DNA from: a virus
Strand: one strand, 5' to 3'
Length of the DNA: 31,528 nt
Virus record (IMG/VR): IMGVR_UViG_3300009183_006602
Span: 1-31,528 of that record
In this document: positions 1 through 7,944 of the stretch, piece after piece
Position numbering within the stretch: the first letter of the stretch is position 1
Layout of the letters: each line of letters starts with the position of its first letter
The notes under the pieces: model-generated
What the model saw: only the letters and a program-made list of their open reading frames with translations
What the model was told of the DNA's origin: nothing
Databases searched by the model: none
Program-made: the position numbers and the translations under genes

Positions 1-27
1 AGTTGCCCCGCCGCACGAAGAGCGGGC

Positions 28-79
28 GCGCACTTGCTGGATTGTTTGGCGCACTGTTACGCGCACTTTGACTGTGCGC
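28..79. repeat. GCGCACT iterons upstream of the terminase genes
   Basis: Three direct copies of GCGCACT start at positions 28, 49 and 61 (steps of 21 and 12 bases), and an inverted GTGCGC lies at 74-79. They occupy the leader of the small terminase gene. In tailed phages the small terminase subunit binds repeated sites near its own gene, so this could be a cos/pac recognition region. It could also be an operator. The repeats are seen directly; the role is inferred. Confidence 0.45.
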
Positions 80-86
80 CCAAGGT

Positions 87-968
87 ATGCAAAATGCCTT
101 GACCCTTGAAGAATCCGCTGAATTGGCGGGGCTGCGGGCCTATGCGGCCAAGGGCAAACTTGTCCCCGGCTCCGATGACCAGCGGCGAATGCTGGAATTA
201 GTGCGCGTTGAAGGTGGTGGTGATCGGGTCACTGCCGCCCCTCCCAAATGGGACCGTGAGCGTATTCAGGAATTCTACGGAGTGAAACGCCGCTTCACCT
301 TTGAGATCCAGGAGATTGGCGAAAAAATGGGCATCCCGCCTCCATGGGAGACTCCTATTGAGTTGGGCAAATGGTTTGCCCAGGCCCGGGCCAAGGGTCT
401 GCGCCATCGATCCCCTCCTCCTTCCATCCAATCCCGCATCCGGTCCGCTGAATTGACCTCCCTCAAAGCCGCTGGTCTGCCCCATGAGGAGGAATCCCCT
501 CCTCCCATCCTTCCGCCTCCCGCCTCCAAGTCCCCCGCCAAGCTCAAACTCGCCCAACCTGACCTACCTGATATCGGCACTGGCCATTCCAAGGCAGCGG
601 ACACCCTGCAATATCTCGAAAAGCGGGCCTATTTCCTTGAGCAGCAGATCCTCGCGGGCAATGACATGGCCGGACTGCTATCGTCAGAATTAAAGGACAT
701 CCACAAATCCAAGCGCGAGTGGTCCGTCTCCATAGCAAAAATCCAGGCCAATGACGAGGAAACTCAGGCGCAAATAAAAGCACAAATCGCCGTCTTCGCG
801 GGGGGCCTCTGGCAAATCCTCCGCCGCGCCTTCCTCCAGGGGTGTTCTCCTACTGAAAAACCCCTCCGCGAAGCCGTCCTCAACAACATCGCCACTGACC
901 TTCCTGACTTATTGGAAGAGCACTTTGGCGCATCCTCTGGCGAATCCCCCTTCAATCTCGCCGCCTAG
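87..968 (+). CDS. Probable terminase small subunit
   Basis: The 293-aa product lies immediately before the large terminase gene, where phages usually encode the small subunit that recognises viral DNA and recruits the packaging ATPase. I recognise no definite family motif. The N-terminal half contains short helical stretches; residues about 135-155 are a proline-rich linker, and residues 170-240 look strongly helical with many Glu, Gln and Lys, compatible with an oligomerisation coiled coil. At 293 aa it is longer than typical small terminases (about 150-200 aa). The ATG at 87 follows a GCGCACT repeat cluster that may be its binding site. The role rests on position, so it could instead be another DNA-binding packaging protein. 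Confidence 0.5.
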   Translation: MQNALTLEESAELAGLRAYAAKGKLVPGSDDQRRMLELVRVEGGGDRVTAAPPKWDRERIQEFYGVKRRFTFEIQEIGEKMGIPPPWETPIELGKWFAQARAKGLRHRSPPPSIQSRIRSAELTSLKAAGLPHEEESPPPILPPPASKSPAKLKLAQPDLPDIGTGHSKAADTLQYLEKRAYFLEQQILAGNDMAGLLSSELKDIHKSKREWSVSIAKIQANDEETQAQIKAQIAVFAGGLWQILRRAFLQGCSPTEKPLREAVLNNIATDLPDLLEEHFGASSGESPFNLAA

Positions 969-994
969 CCTATGTTCCGCCTCATTTCCCTCCT

Positions 995-3229
995 GTGAGC
1001 ATTCGCAATCCACTCGACCCCCGCATCCTCCGCAGTCTCATCGCTGGCGTCTGCATGGCCATCCGTCCTCGCTTCTCTGGCGGCATCGGCGCATGGGCCA
1101 AGGCGCAAAAAGTCCCCATCACCAGCACCCAGAACACCACCTACTCTGGGGAAAAATACGACTTCGACCGTTTCCCTGTCGTTGCCAGCCTCATGTTTGG
1201 CTTTTTCGAGCACCCCACCGCCCGGGAACTCTTCGTCGCAAAATCCGTTCAGACCGCCTTCACCACCGTTGCCTTCTTTGCCTGCGCCTGGCAACTCACA
1301 GAGGGAGATCCTGGCAATATCATCTACGTCATGCACACCCGGGATGCCGCCCGGGACAAAATGAAAGACGTCATGAATCCCATCTTCTCCGCCATCCCCG
1401 CCCTCCGCACAGGCGAGCGGTTGAACTTGGTAGGAGCCGATGCTGAGAGCACCGCTGAGGCCATGCGATTCAGCGGCGGCACCCTTTATGTCGGTGGCGG
1501 TCAGTCCGCCAGCATCCTCACCAGTACCCCCGCTCGCATCGTCCTCCTTGATGAGGCAGAGCGTCACGCCTTCATGGGGAAATCCACCACCTTTGAGCTT
1601 GCCCGGGGCCGCATGACCGGAGCCAATGATGGAAAACTCGTCGCCTTCTCCAAGCCAGAGCAAATGTCCACCTGGAGCATGGACGCCCGCACCGGGCAGT
1701 GGAAAGTAGAGCCCCGCCTCCTCTCCCTCATGGATGCAGAGTGGGTCAGTGGAGATCAGCGGGAATTCCACTGCCCCTGTCCTCACTGTCAGGCATGGCA
1801 CCCTATCCATTGGGAAAACATCCACTACCGCCACCTCAATGAAGCCCTCCCTGGCATGAAACAAGCCCTCTGGAACTGGGACCGTTTCGAGAAAGAAGTC
1901 TACTGGCAGTGCCCCACCTGTGCGGGCCGCGTCCATGAGGGACCGGAAAAACACGCCATGATCCTTGCTGGATCCCGCGCCCCTCTTGATCAGTGCTGGC
2001 CCCCCGCCCCCCTTGAGCACCGCCGGGAAAAAGGAGCCAAGCCCCGCGCCGAACCTCACAAATGGTCCGCCACCGTCTCAGCCCTCACCGACATCGCCTT
2101 CTCCTATATCACTTGGGGGAAGCTGGCCATCCGCTGGATCAATGCCCAGGGCGACTCCACCAAAATTGTCAACTTCATCAACGAAGTCCTCGGCAAGCCC
2201 GAGCGTCCCCTCGCCGCAGAAGACACCACCATCGAGCACCTGCGGAAGCTCATCCCCAGCACTCCCCCGCGTCCAAACTCCCAGGACCCTCTGCCTTGGA
2301 AATACCGTCAGGAAGACGGCACCCCCACCTTCCAGATCCCCCTCCTTGCCGCGCAACTTGGCGGGCAATTTGATCATGACACCCTCACCTGGGGCCCTGT
2401 CCGTGATCAGTCCCTCCGGTGTGATCTCTGCATCGGCATGACCGTTGACCGTCAATCTGGGAAAAAGGATGAAAGCGGCTACCTCCCCTACCGTGTCCGC
2501 GCCTATCACTATGATGGACGCTCCTTCCTCCTTGATCAGGGCAGCTTTCCCTACCATGAGCAGGGCGACTTCACCGCCCTTGTCGAGTATATGCAGTCCG
2601 CCCAGTTCCGCACCCTTGATGATCAGTGGTTTGGCATTGATGTCGTCTGGATCGACCTTGGTGGGGATGACGTCCCTGACGCCTATGACCTCTGTTATGA
2701 CTACGGTGAGGGTAATGTCCCCCGCCTGGAAGGCGTCCGGGGCATCGGTATCGGGGCCAATGGCCGGATGCCTGTCGAAAGTGAGGGAAAAAACCTCTGG
2801 ATAGGCACCCGGAAAGACTCACCAAAACCCGTAAATTATTGGAAATCCAATGGCCAATACTGGGAAAAATACCTTTACGAGACCGTCATCCAGCGGTTCA
2901 CCCCCGCCCGCCACCGTCCATGGGCACCCGCCCTCTACTTCCCCATTGATATTGAGGAAGACTACCTGCGCGGCCTCTGCGCCATGCGTGTCGTCGATGT
3001 CCCTATCCGCAAAGGCGACCCCCGCAGCCCCACCCGCCCCATGTACGAGAAAAAAACCACCTCTCATGTCAACGATCCCGGTGACCTTGAAAAAATGGGC
3101 TGCCAGATGCACCACCACTATCGTCTCCAGCACCTCCGCCGGGGTCTTCAGACAGAGGAGTCCTTTGATCCCATGGAAGACGCAGAGCCCACCCCGGAAT
3201 CCACCGGAAAGGACTACCTCCTGAAGTAA
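995..3229 (+). CDS. Terminase large subunit, GpA family
   Basis: This is the packaging motor ATPase and nuclease that cuts concatemeric phage DNA and pumps it into the prohead. A GpA-type phosphate-binding loop (VAKSVQTAFT) lies at residues 81-90 and a Walker B strand ending LLDEAER at 184-190. A zinc-binding insert has CPCPHC at 260-265 and CPTC at 306-309. The C-terminal nuclease region has the first acidic strand in TVDRQ followed by YRVRAYHYDG, and later WIDLGGDDVPDAY. The 744-aa length is a little above the lambda A protein. The start used is GTG 995; ATG 1055, twenty codons inside, is an alternative. It stands 26 bases after the small subunit gene. Confidence 0.9.
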   Translation: MSIRNPLDPRILRSLIAGVCMAIRPRFSGGIGAWAKAQKVPITSTQNTTYSGEKYDFDRFPVVASLMFGFFEHPTARELFVAKSVQTAFTTVAFFACAWQLTEGDPGNIIYVMHTRDAARDKMKDVMNPIFSAIPALRTGERLNLVGADAESTAEAMRFSGGTLYVGGGQSASILTSTPARIVLLDEAERHAFMGKSTTFELARGRMTGANDGKLVAFSKPEQMSTWSMDARTGQWKVEPRLLSLMDAEWVSGDQREFHCPCPHCQAWHPIHWENIHYRHLNEALPGMKQALWNWDRFEKEVYWQCPTCAGRVHEGPEKHAMILAGSRAPLDQCWPPAPLEHRREKGAKPRAEPHKWSATVSALTDIAFSYITWGKLAIRWINAQGDSTKIVNFINEVLGKPERPLAAEDTTIEHLRKLIPSTPPRPNSQDPLPWKYRQEDGTPTFQIPLLAAQLGGQFDHDTLTWGPVRDQSLRCDLCIGMTVDRQSGKKDESGYLPYRVRAYHYDGRSFLLDQGSFPYHEQGDFTALVEYMQSAQFRTLDDQWFGIDVVWIDLGGDDVPDAYDLCYDYGEGNVPRLEGVRGIGIGANGRMPVESEGKNLWIGTRKDSPKPVNYWKSNGQYWEKYLYETVIQRFTPARHRPWAPALYFPIDIEEDYLRGLCAMRVVDVPIRKGDPRSPTRPMYEKKTTSHVNDPGDLEKMGCQMHHHYRLQHLRRGLQTEESFDPMEDAEPTPESTGKDYLLK

Positions 3230-3230
3230 A

Positions 3231-3295
3231 TCCGTCCCCTTCATCAACTTTACATCAATCTGACTTTTTAACAATTATGCTTTTCACAAATACTA
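3231..3295. promoter_or_regulatory. AT-rich leader of the methyltransferase gene
   Basis: This 65-base gap is far richer in A and T than the flanking genes and contains runs such as CTTTTTAACAATTATGC. It could carry a separate promoter for the methyltransferase, but I cannot place -35 and -10 boxes with acceptable spacing. A change in composition at a gene boundary is typical of an inserted accessory gene. Confidence 0.3.
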
Positions 3296-4033
3296 ATGAA
3301 CAACCAAGGAAAATTCAATGAGTTGGCACTTTTCGCGGGGGCTGGTGGCGGCATACTCGGAGGCAAATTGCTTGGATGGAGAACTGTTTGCGCCGTCGAA
3401 TGGGATGATCATGCCCGAAAAATTCTACTCGCCAGACAAGACGATGGATGTCTTGAGCCCTTCCCTATCTGGGATGACGTGCAAACCTTTGATGGACGAC
3501 CGTGGCGCGGATTGGTGGATATCGTCTCTGGGGGATTCCCATGCCAAGATATCTCAACCGCAGGCGGACCAAATCGAAAAGGACTCGCTGGAGCGCGAAG
3601 CGGACTTTGGGCGGAAATGGGGCGAATCATCAGGGAAATATCACCTCGATTTGTGCTTGTGGAAAACTCGCCAGCATTGGCTTTTCGGGGGCTTGGAGTC
3701 GTGCTCGGAGACCTGGCCGCGATGGGGTATGATGCGAAGTGGGGAGTGGTGGCCGCTTCCGATGCTGGCGCACGACACGAGCGTGAGAGGATATGGATCG
3801 TGGCCTATAATTGGGACGCCGATAAAAACGCAGCGGGGACGCAGCGAGGCTTTTATCAGCCCTGCCAAGAATCCATTCGAGCTTTGTCTGAAGGGGTATC
3901 TCCCGCACCCATCATGGGTCGAAGGGCTGATGGGGTGGCCGGATGGATGGACAGACTTGAGCGGCTCGGCAATGGACAAGTTCCAGCTGTGGTTGCGAAA
4001 GCATGGCATCTTCTCGCTCCCCCCATCACTTGA
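3296..4033 (+). CDS. DNA (cytosine-5) methyltransferase
   Basis: The enzyme transfers a methyl group from S-adenosylmethionine to C5 of cytosine in DNA. Motif I is ALFAGAGGG at residues 11-19, motif IV is GGFPCQDIS with nucleophile Cys83, motif VI is VENS at 122-125, motif VIII is RHERERIW at 160-167, and motif X is LGNGQVPAVVAKAW at 224-237. The target-recognition segment between motifs VIII and X is only about 55 residues, so the 245-aa protein is shorter than host enzymes (over 300 aa). No restriction partner is near, so it is an orphan, probably protecting phage DNA from host restriction. It interrupts the terminase-portal order and has an AT-rich leader. A long open frame runs inside it (see the overlapping entry). 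Confidence 0.92.
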   Translation: MNNQGKFNELALFAGAGGGILGGKLLGWRTVCAVEWDDHARKILLARQDDGCLEPFPIWDDVQTFDGRPWRGLVDIVSGGFPCQDISTAGGPNRKGLAGARSGLWAEMGRIIREISPRFVLVENSPALAFRGLGVVLGDLAAMGYDAKWGVVAASDAGARHERERIWIVAYNWDADKNAAGTQRGFYQPCQESIRALSEGVSPAPIMGRRADGVAGWMDRLERLGNGQVPAVVAKAWHLLAPPIT

Positions 4034-4076
4034 GCAAAAAAACGTGCTGGATAATGCACAGACGTCGAATCCGTAG
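3318..4076 (+). CDS. Candidate overlapping gene in the +1 frame of the methyltransferase
   Basis: A 252-codon frame, shifted by +1, begins 22 bases inside the methyltransferase gene and runs 43 bases past its stop. Other shadow frames in this window are dominated by Pro/Ser or Gly; this one has balanced composition with many Trp, Glu and Asp. It begins MSWHFSRGL, contains ETWPRWGMM in the middle, and near the end has GLMGWPDGWTDL. From memory, proteins starting MSWHFS and carrying WPRWGMMR and LMGWPxGWTDL motifs recur in phages that have this methyltransferase type, which would mean both frames are conserved. I cannot verify that here. Function is unknown. The alternative is a chance open frame imposed by conserved methyltransferase motifs. 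Confidence 0.5.
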   Translation: MSWHFSRGLVAAYSEANCLDGELFAPSNGMIMPEKFYSPDKTMDVLSPSLSGMTCKPLMDDRGADWWISSLGDSHAKISQPQADQIEKDSLEREADFGRKWGESSGKYHLDLCLWKTRQHWLFGGLESCSETWPRWGMMRSGEWWPLPMLAHDTSVRGYGSWPIIGTPIKTQRGRSEAFISPAKNPFELCLKGYLPHPSWVEGLMGWPDGWTDLSGSAMDKFQLWLRKHGIFSLPPSLEQKNVLDNAQTSNP

Positions 4077-4130
4077 CGATTCAAAAGACCTATTTCGTCC
4101 CCTCCTTGACCCCGCCTCCCAAGCAGCACC

Positions 4131-4469
4131 ATGGCCACCTCACTTCCCTCCTACGCCCCGGATCCCGCCATCATCGCGGCTCGCCTTGCTGTACTCGTCC
4201 CATCTCCCACCTCACAGATCACCAGCCTCTGGAACAAGCTGCAATCCGCCCTCGACGCTTACGATCTTGCCGTCGTCTCCTCCCTGTCCAGCGAGGGCAT
4301 TAGCCGCTCCATGAATTTCGATGCCGCCGCAAAACAGGTAGCTGAAATCCATGCCGCCTATCAGTCCGCCACCGCCACCGCTGCCCTCCCTGCCGGGGCA
4401 GATCTCGTCCTCACTGGTTCCGCCATGGGGTTCCATGTCTCCCACTCCAGCGTATCCCTGCGGAGTTGA
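4131..4469 (+). CDS. Small protein between terminase and portal, head-joining (gpW-like) candidate
   Basis: The 112-aa product is mostly helical by appearance, with Ala-rich stretches (SLWNKLQSALDAYDLAV and AKQVAEIHAAYQSATATAA). In lambda-like phages the gene between the large terminase and the portal encodes gpW, a short head-completion protein. The length and position are compatible with that, but I see no diagnostic residue. The ATG at 4131 is preceded by AGCAGCACC and has no Shine-Dalgarno sequence, like most late genes here. It is probably part of the head operon, 97 bases after the methyltransferase stop and 32 before the portal. Confidence 0.5.
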   Translation: MATSLPSYAPDPAIIAARLAVLVPSPTSQITSLWNKLQSALDAYDLAVVSSLSSEGISRSMNFDAAAKQVAEIHAAYQSATATAALPAGADLVLTGSAMGFHVSHSSVSLRS

Positions 4470-4501
4470 TTTATTGCTAGTTGATAGAAAAATCCTCTCC
4501 C

Positions 4502-6103
4502 ATGTCCCGTTCCCGCAAATCCCGTCTCCGTCTTTCCGCCTCCGGCCCTGCCGTTCTTGCCGCCCCCCTTCCGGCTCCCGCCGCCATCGCCACCATCCTT
4601 CCCAGCAGTGGCTCCTCCAGCATCGGTTTCGCGCAGACTCACGATGCTCATAACTTCGTCCCCCCACTCTACCGCCGGGAGCAGGATCAACTCACTGGTT
4701 TAGACCTCCGCACCGTCCATGACAAAGCCACCCGCCTTGTCATGGAAAACCCCTACGCCCTTGGTCCTATCGCCAGCGTAGCAGACTACCTCGGCCCCGC
4801 CATGCCCCGCGCCGGGACAGATGACACAGAGTGGAATCAGATTGCAGATCAGTGGTTTACAGAAGCCTACTGGGACCGGGGCCTCTGGGACGCCAGCCGG
4901 AAATTCACCAGCCCTCACGCCCAGCGGCAGATGAATATCTACTCAGACACCCATGGGGATGTCCTCAACGTATTCACCCATGACGCAGAAGGCATTCCCT
5001 GCATCCGCATGATCCCCGCCCCCTCCATCGCCAGCCCTTATGAGGGCGGTTATGGTCCAAACCGTGTCTGGCGGGATGGCGTCAAAGAGGGCCTCCACCA
5101 CCGTCACATTGCCTGGCACGTTCTCGCAGATGAAGACGCCCCCATCAATCTCGCCACCTTCCAGAGAAAAGGTTATATCGTCAATGAGGCAGATGCCGTC
5201 ATGATCGGTAACTTCAAGGAAGGGGCCGCCCGGGGCTTCTCCCGTCTCATCCCCACAGGCAGCACCATCGTCCAGATGCAGATGTATGATAACAGCACTC
5301 ACGACCTGTTGAATCTTGCCAGCAAAATCGGGATGTCCCTTGAGACAGAGGGCGGGCAGCCCGCCGCCACCAACGTCAAGCCCATTGGCGGCGTCCTGCG
5401 CGGGCAGACCACCAGCGTCCCCGTCAATGACGCTGGCACGGAGACCACCCTCCGCCGCTACAAAGAAGAATTCCTCAGCGATGGTCCCGCCGTCATCTCC
5501 ACCGCCCCTGGGCAAAAGATCAACCTGCACAACCTTGATCGTGACCTCCCTGACCTCGCCAGCCTGCGGGGTTCTGACTACGAGCGCATCGCCATGTGTT
5601 ATGGTCTCCCTGTCACCATCCTCTTCTGCATCCAGTCCGGTCTTTTCAATATCACCGGACCTAATGTCAGGCTCGCCCTTGGCCGCGCCAAAACCTGGCG
5701 GGATCAGGAACTCCTCAAACGCGAGCCCCTCATCCGCCGCCATTACGCCCGCGTCATCCAGTGGGGCCTCGACACCCGCCAGATCCCCCAGCCCCGGAAA
5801 GACCTCCGCTACTGGCGTTGCCAGATCCAATGGGCGAAAAACTACACCATCGACGAAGCCCGCGATGTCTCCAACGATCAAAAGCGTCTCGCCATGGGAG
5901 CCACCACCCCGCAGGAAATCGCCGCAGAGTACGGCACCTCCGCCGCCCAGAATATCAAAGATCAGGTCGCCTGGGTAGAAGACATCTACCGCCGCCTTGA
6001 GGAAAAGAACCTCCCTACCACCTTGCACTTCCCTGGCTGGTCCCCGCCCTGGCAGTCTGCCGCCGCCGTGCCTGACAAATCCGCCCCTGCTAAAATCGCA
6101 TAA
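4502..6103 (+). CDS. Portal protein, lambda gpB type
   Basis: This is the dodecameric portal at the unique capsid vertex through which DNA passes. After a basic, Ala/Pro-rich N-terminal extension, the body carries features typical of the lambda-type portal family: THDAHNFVPPLYRREQDQL near the start, MENPYALGPIASVADYLGP, and a central basic or polar segment with FSRLIPTGSTIVQMQMYD. A C-terminal region ends RHYARVIQWGLDTRQIP. The order portal, S49 protease, capsid supports the call. I chose ATG 4502, giving 533 aa; a TTG at 4481 would add seven residues. The C-terminal segment after residue about 470 is Ala/Glu rich. The strong C-preference at third codon positions matches the neighbours. Confidence 0.85.
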   Translation: MSRSRKSRLRLSASGPAVLAAPLPAPAAIATILPSSGSSSIGFAQTHDAHNFVPPLYRREQDQLTGLDLRTVHDKATRLVMENPYALGPIASVADYLGPAMPRAGTDDTEWNQIADQWFTEAYWDRGLWDASRKFTSPHAQRQMNIYSDTHGDVLNVFTHDAEGIPCIRMIPAPSIASPYEGGYGPNRVWRDGVKEGLHHRHIAWHVLADEDAPINLATFQRKGYIVNEADAVMIGNFKEGAARGFSRLIPTGSTIVQMQMYDNSTHDLLNLASKIGMSLETEGGQPAATNVKPIGGVLRGQTTSVPVNDAGTETTLRRYKEEFLSDGPAVISTAPGQKINLHNLDRDLPDLASLRGSDYERIAMCYGLPVTILFCIQSGLFNITGPNVRLALGRAKTWRDQELLKREPLIRRHYARVIQWGLDTRQIPQPRKDLRYWRCQIQWAKNYTIDEARDVSNDQKRLAMGATTPQEIAAEYGTSAAQNIKDQVAWVEDIYRRLEEKNLPTTLHFPGWSPPWQSAAAVPDKSAPAKIA

Positions 6104-6127
6104 ATTCCTCCTCTCCCCAGGTTCCGT

Positions 6128-6151
6128 AAAACCTGGCCCAAAACCTGGCCC
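6128..6151 (+). repeat. Tandem 12-mer AAAACCTGGCCC, first location
   Basis: Two perfect tandem copies of AAAACCTGGCCC fill most of the gap between the portal and the protease genes, 19 bases before the protease ATG. The identical tandem pair, plus the following T, recurs at 10500-10524. No inverted repeat is present, so it is not a simple hairpin. The function is unknown. Confidence 0.85.
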
Positions 6152-6170
6152 TTACCGCTCCTGAAATAAA

Positions 6171-7088
6171 ATGTCCTACGATCCTTTTTCTGATTTACCC
6201 CACATCGCCACCAAATTGCTCCATGAGCCCTGGCTCATTTACCCTGCCCATCATCTTTCCATGGTAGAGCAGTTGGAGGCGTACCGCTCCCAGCCCCTTG
6301 AGGCGCGGCGGGCCGCCGTTGAGAAAAAGAACGACAGCAAAAAATCCGCCGCCCCCCCCCTTCCAGAGGGGCAGATCAATAATGTCACCTTTTACGACAA
6401 AGCATCCGGCATCGCCATTATCGCCATCGAGGGCACCATCGGGAAAAAATTGGGAATGTTGGAAACCCTCTGCGGCGGCTTTGATCTGAATGCCTTGGAA
6501 GACGGACTCACCCAGTTGGCTGCCCTCCAGCCCACTGCCGTCCAGTTATATCTGGATACCCCTGGCGGCACCGTCACTGGCATCACTGAGGCCGCCGCCA
6601 TGATCGAGCAGTTCGCTGCCACCGTTGCCCCCGTCTGGGCTTATGTCGATATCATGTGTTGCAGTGCCGGAGCCTGGCTCGCCTCAGCCGCCACCACCAT
6701 CATGGCCGCCCCCTCCGCCCTCCTCGGCAGCATTGGCGTCTACAATGCCATGTACGATCAGTCCGCCCGGTATGCAGACATGGGTATAGGCGTCCACCTG
6801 AAATCCAGCGGCCCTCTCAAAGGGGCCGGATTCCCTGGCACCCGCCCCACTGACCGTCAGTTGGAAGCCATGCAGCAGGAAGTGGATCGTCTCGCCCAGG
6901 ACTTCTTCAGCCAGATGCAGCGCAGCCAGAAAGCCGCCAGCCGCCCCGCCTTGGATCCCGCCATCCACTTCACTGGCGGCACCTTCCGCGCCAGTTCCGC
7001 CGCCGGGAGTGCCCTTGTAGACGCCGTCATCCCGAACCGTGCCCTCCACCTATCTCTCCTCGCCCATCAATATCGCAAAGCTGCCTGA
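6171..7088 (+). CDS. Prohead protease, S49 (SppA/ClpP-fold) family
   Basis: This serine protease resembles lambda gpC and matures or degrades scaffold and portal N-termini during prohead assembly. The ClpP-fold core starts near residue 80 (AIIAIEGTIG), followed by YLDTPGGTVTG at 127-137, the nucleophile region CCSAGAWLAS with Ser165, and GSIGVYNAM at 186-194. Lys211 or Lys217 in HLKSSGPLKGAG is the candidate general base of the Ser-Lys dyad. Length (305 aa) is normal for the phage S49 group. In lambda the scaffold is an in-frame C-terminal part of this gene; here a separate Ala-rich gene follows, which may hold that role. Confidence 0.88.
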   Translation: MSYDPFSDLPHIATKLLHEPWLIYPAHHLSMVEQLEAYRSQPLEARRAAVEKKNDSKKSAAPPLPEGQINNVTFYDKASGIAIIAIEGTIGKKLGMLETLCGGFDLNALEDGLTQLAALQPTAVQLYLDTPGGTVTGITEAAAMIEQFAATVAPVWAYVDIMCCSAGAWLASAATTIMAAPSALLGSIGVYNAMYDQSARYADMGIGVHLKSSGPLKGAGFPGTRPTDRQLEAMQQEVDRLAQDFFSQMQRSQKAASRPALDPAIHFTGGTFRASSAAGSALVDAVIPNRALHLSLLAHQYRKAA

Positions 7089-7151
7089 CAATCTACCCTC
7101 CTTGACATCCACCCCCAAGGAAACTTCCACCTCGCTCCGCCCCCTTCTTTC

Positions 7152-7895
7152 ATGAAATCCTACCACTCCCGGTTCCCCCGGATTTTTTCCTCCTCTCTCT
7201 TTCTCTTTCTGTCCTGTTTTCTGACTTGTTTCATGTTCCTTGGTAGAAGCAGTGTGCTGGCACAGTCTGCGGGGGCGCTTCCCGCCCCTCTTACTGTTGC
7301 CAGCACATTACCTCCCGCAGAGCCAGCCCCCGCCCCCGCCCCCGCTCCTGCCAAGGTCACCGCCCGCATTGAGGAAAAAGAAGAAGAGGAAAAGGAAACT
7401 CCCGCCCCTATCAATGCAAACCTCAGCTTCCTGCAAAATACCCTCGCCAGGCTCACTGGCATCCCCACTGAGACCAGCAATGCCGCCACCATCGCCGCCC
7501 TCACAGAAAAGCTCACCCTCACACAGTCCGCCCTTGAGGAGCGGGATGCCGCCTATGCCGCCTCTGACTTCGCCCTCGCCGCCGCCAACGAATCCCTCGC
7601 CGCCGCCCAGGCAGATCTTGCTCAGATGAATACCTTCCTCACGCAGATCCGCGAGGCTGGTCCCCAGGCCTTTGCGGCATCTCCTCCTGCCGCTCTTGCT
7701 CCCGCCACCGCTGCCGCCGTCGATGCCATCACCGCCGGGGTTGCCGCTCAACTCCGGGGCATTGGTCAACCTGCTGCTCAACTTCCTGGCCCCGGGGCCA
7801 CCGCTCCAGAATCATCCGCCTCCACCTCCACCCCCACCCTTGCTAATGTGGCTGACCGTTATTGGAAAGCCCGCAAAGCCCCCTGGGCTAACTGA
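7152..7895 (+). CDS. Scaffold-position protein with a signal-like N-terminus
   Basis: The 247-aa product sits between the prohead protease and the capsid gene, where a scaffolding protein is expected. From the ATG at 7152 the first 37 residues look like a signal peptide: basic start, then LFLFLSCFLTCFMFL, then SVLA followed by Gln. An alternative ATG at 7233 (residue 28) would remove most of it. Residues 55-75 are a Pro/Ala tract followed by a Glu/Lys cluster. Residues 105-165 form an Ala-rich, heptad-like helix suited to a coiled coil, and the C-terminus is short and basic (YWKARKAPW), as in scaffolds that bind capsid. I infer a scaffold, but an exported protein is possible. Confidence 0.5.
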   Translation: MKSYHSRFPRIFSSSLFLFLSCFLTCFMFLGRSSVLAQSAGALPAPLTVASTLPPAEPAPAPAPAPAKVTARIEEKEEEEKETPAPINANLSFLQNTLARLTGIPTETSNAATIAALTEKLTLTQSALEERDAAYAASDFALAAANESLAAAQADLAQMNTFLTQIREAGPQAFAASPPAALAPATAAAVDAITAGVAAQLRGIGQPAAQLPGPGATAPESSASTSTPTLANVADRYWKARKAPWAN

Positions 7896-7944
7896 TCATC
7901 ATCCACCGTCCTGAGACTCCACCCCTTCCCCTCCCCCCACCTCC

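Noticed and set aside
965-2059. Long minus-strand open frame (364 codons) opposite the large terminase; similar ones at 4943-6028, 7888-9516 and 11996-13054
   Set aside because: They are Gly-rich mirror images of C-biased genes on the other strand, lack family motifs and lie wholly within better-supported genes. The composition bias removes stop codons on the antisense strand.
7318-7347. Pro-Ala tract (GCCCCC repeats) as a regulatory repeat
   Set aside because: It is simple low-complexity coding sequence for a Pro/Ala linker.
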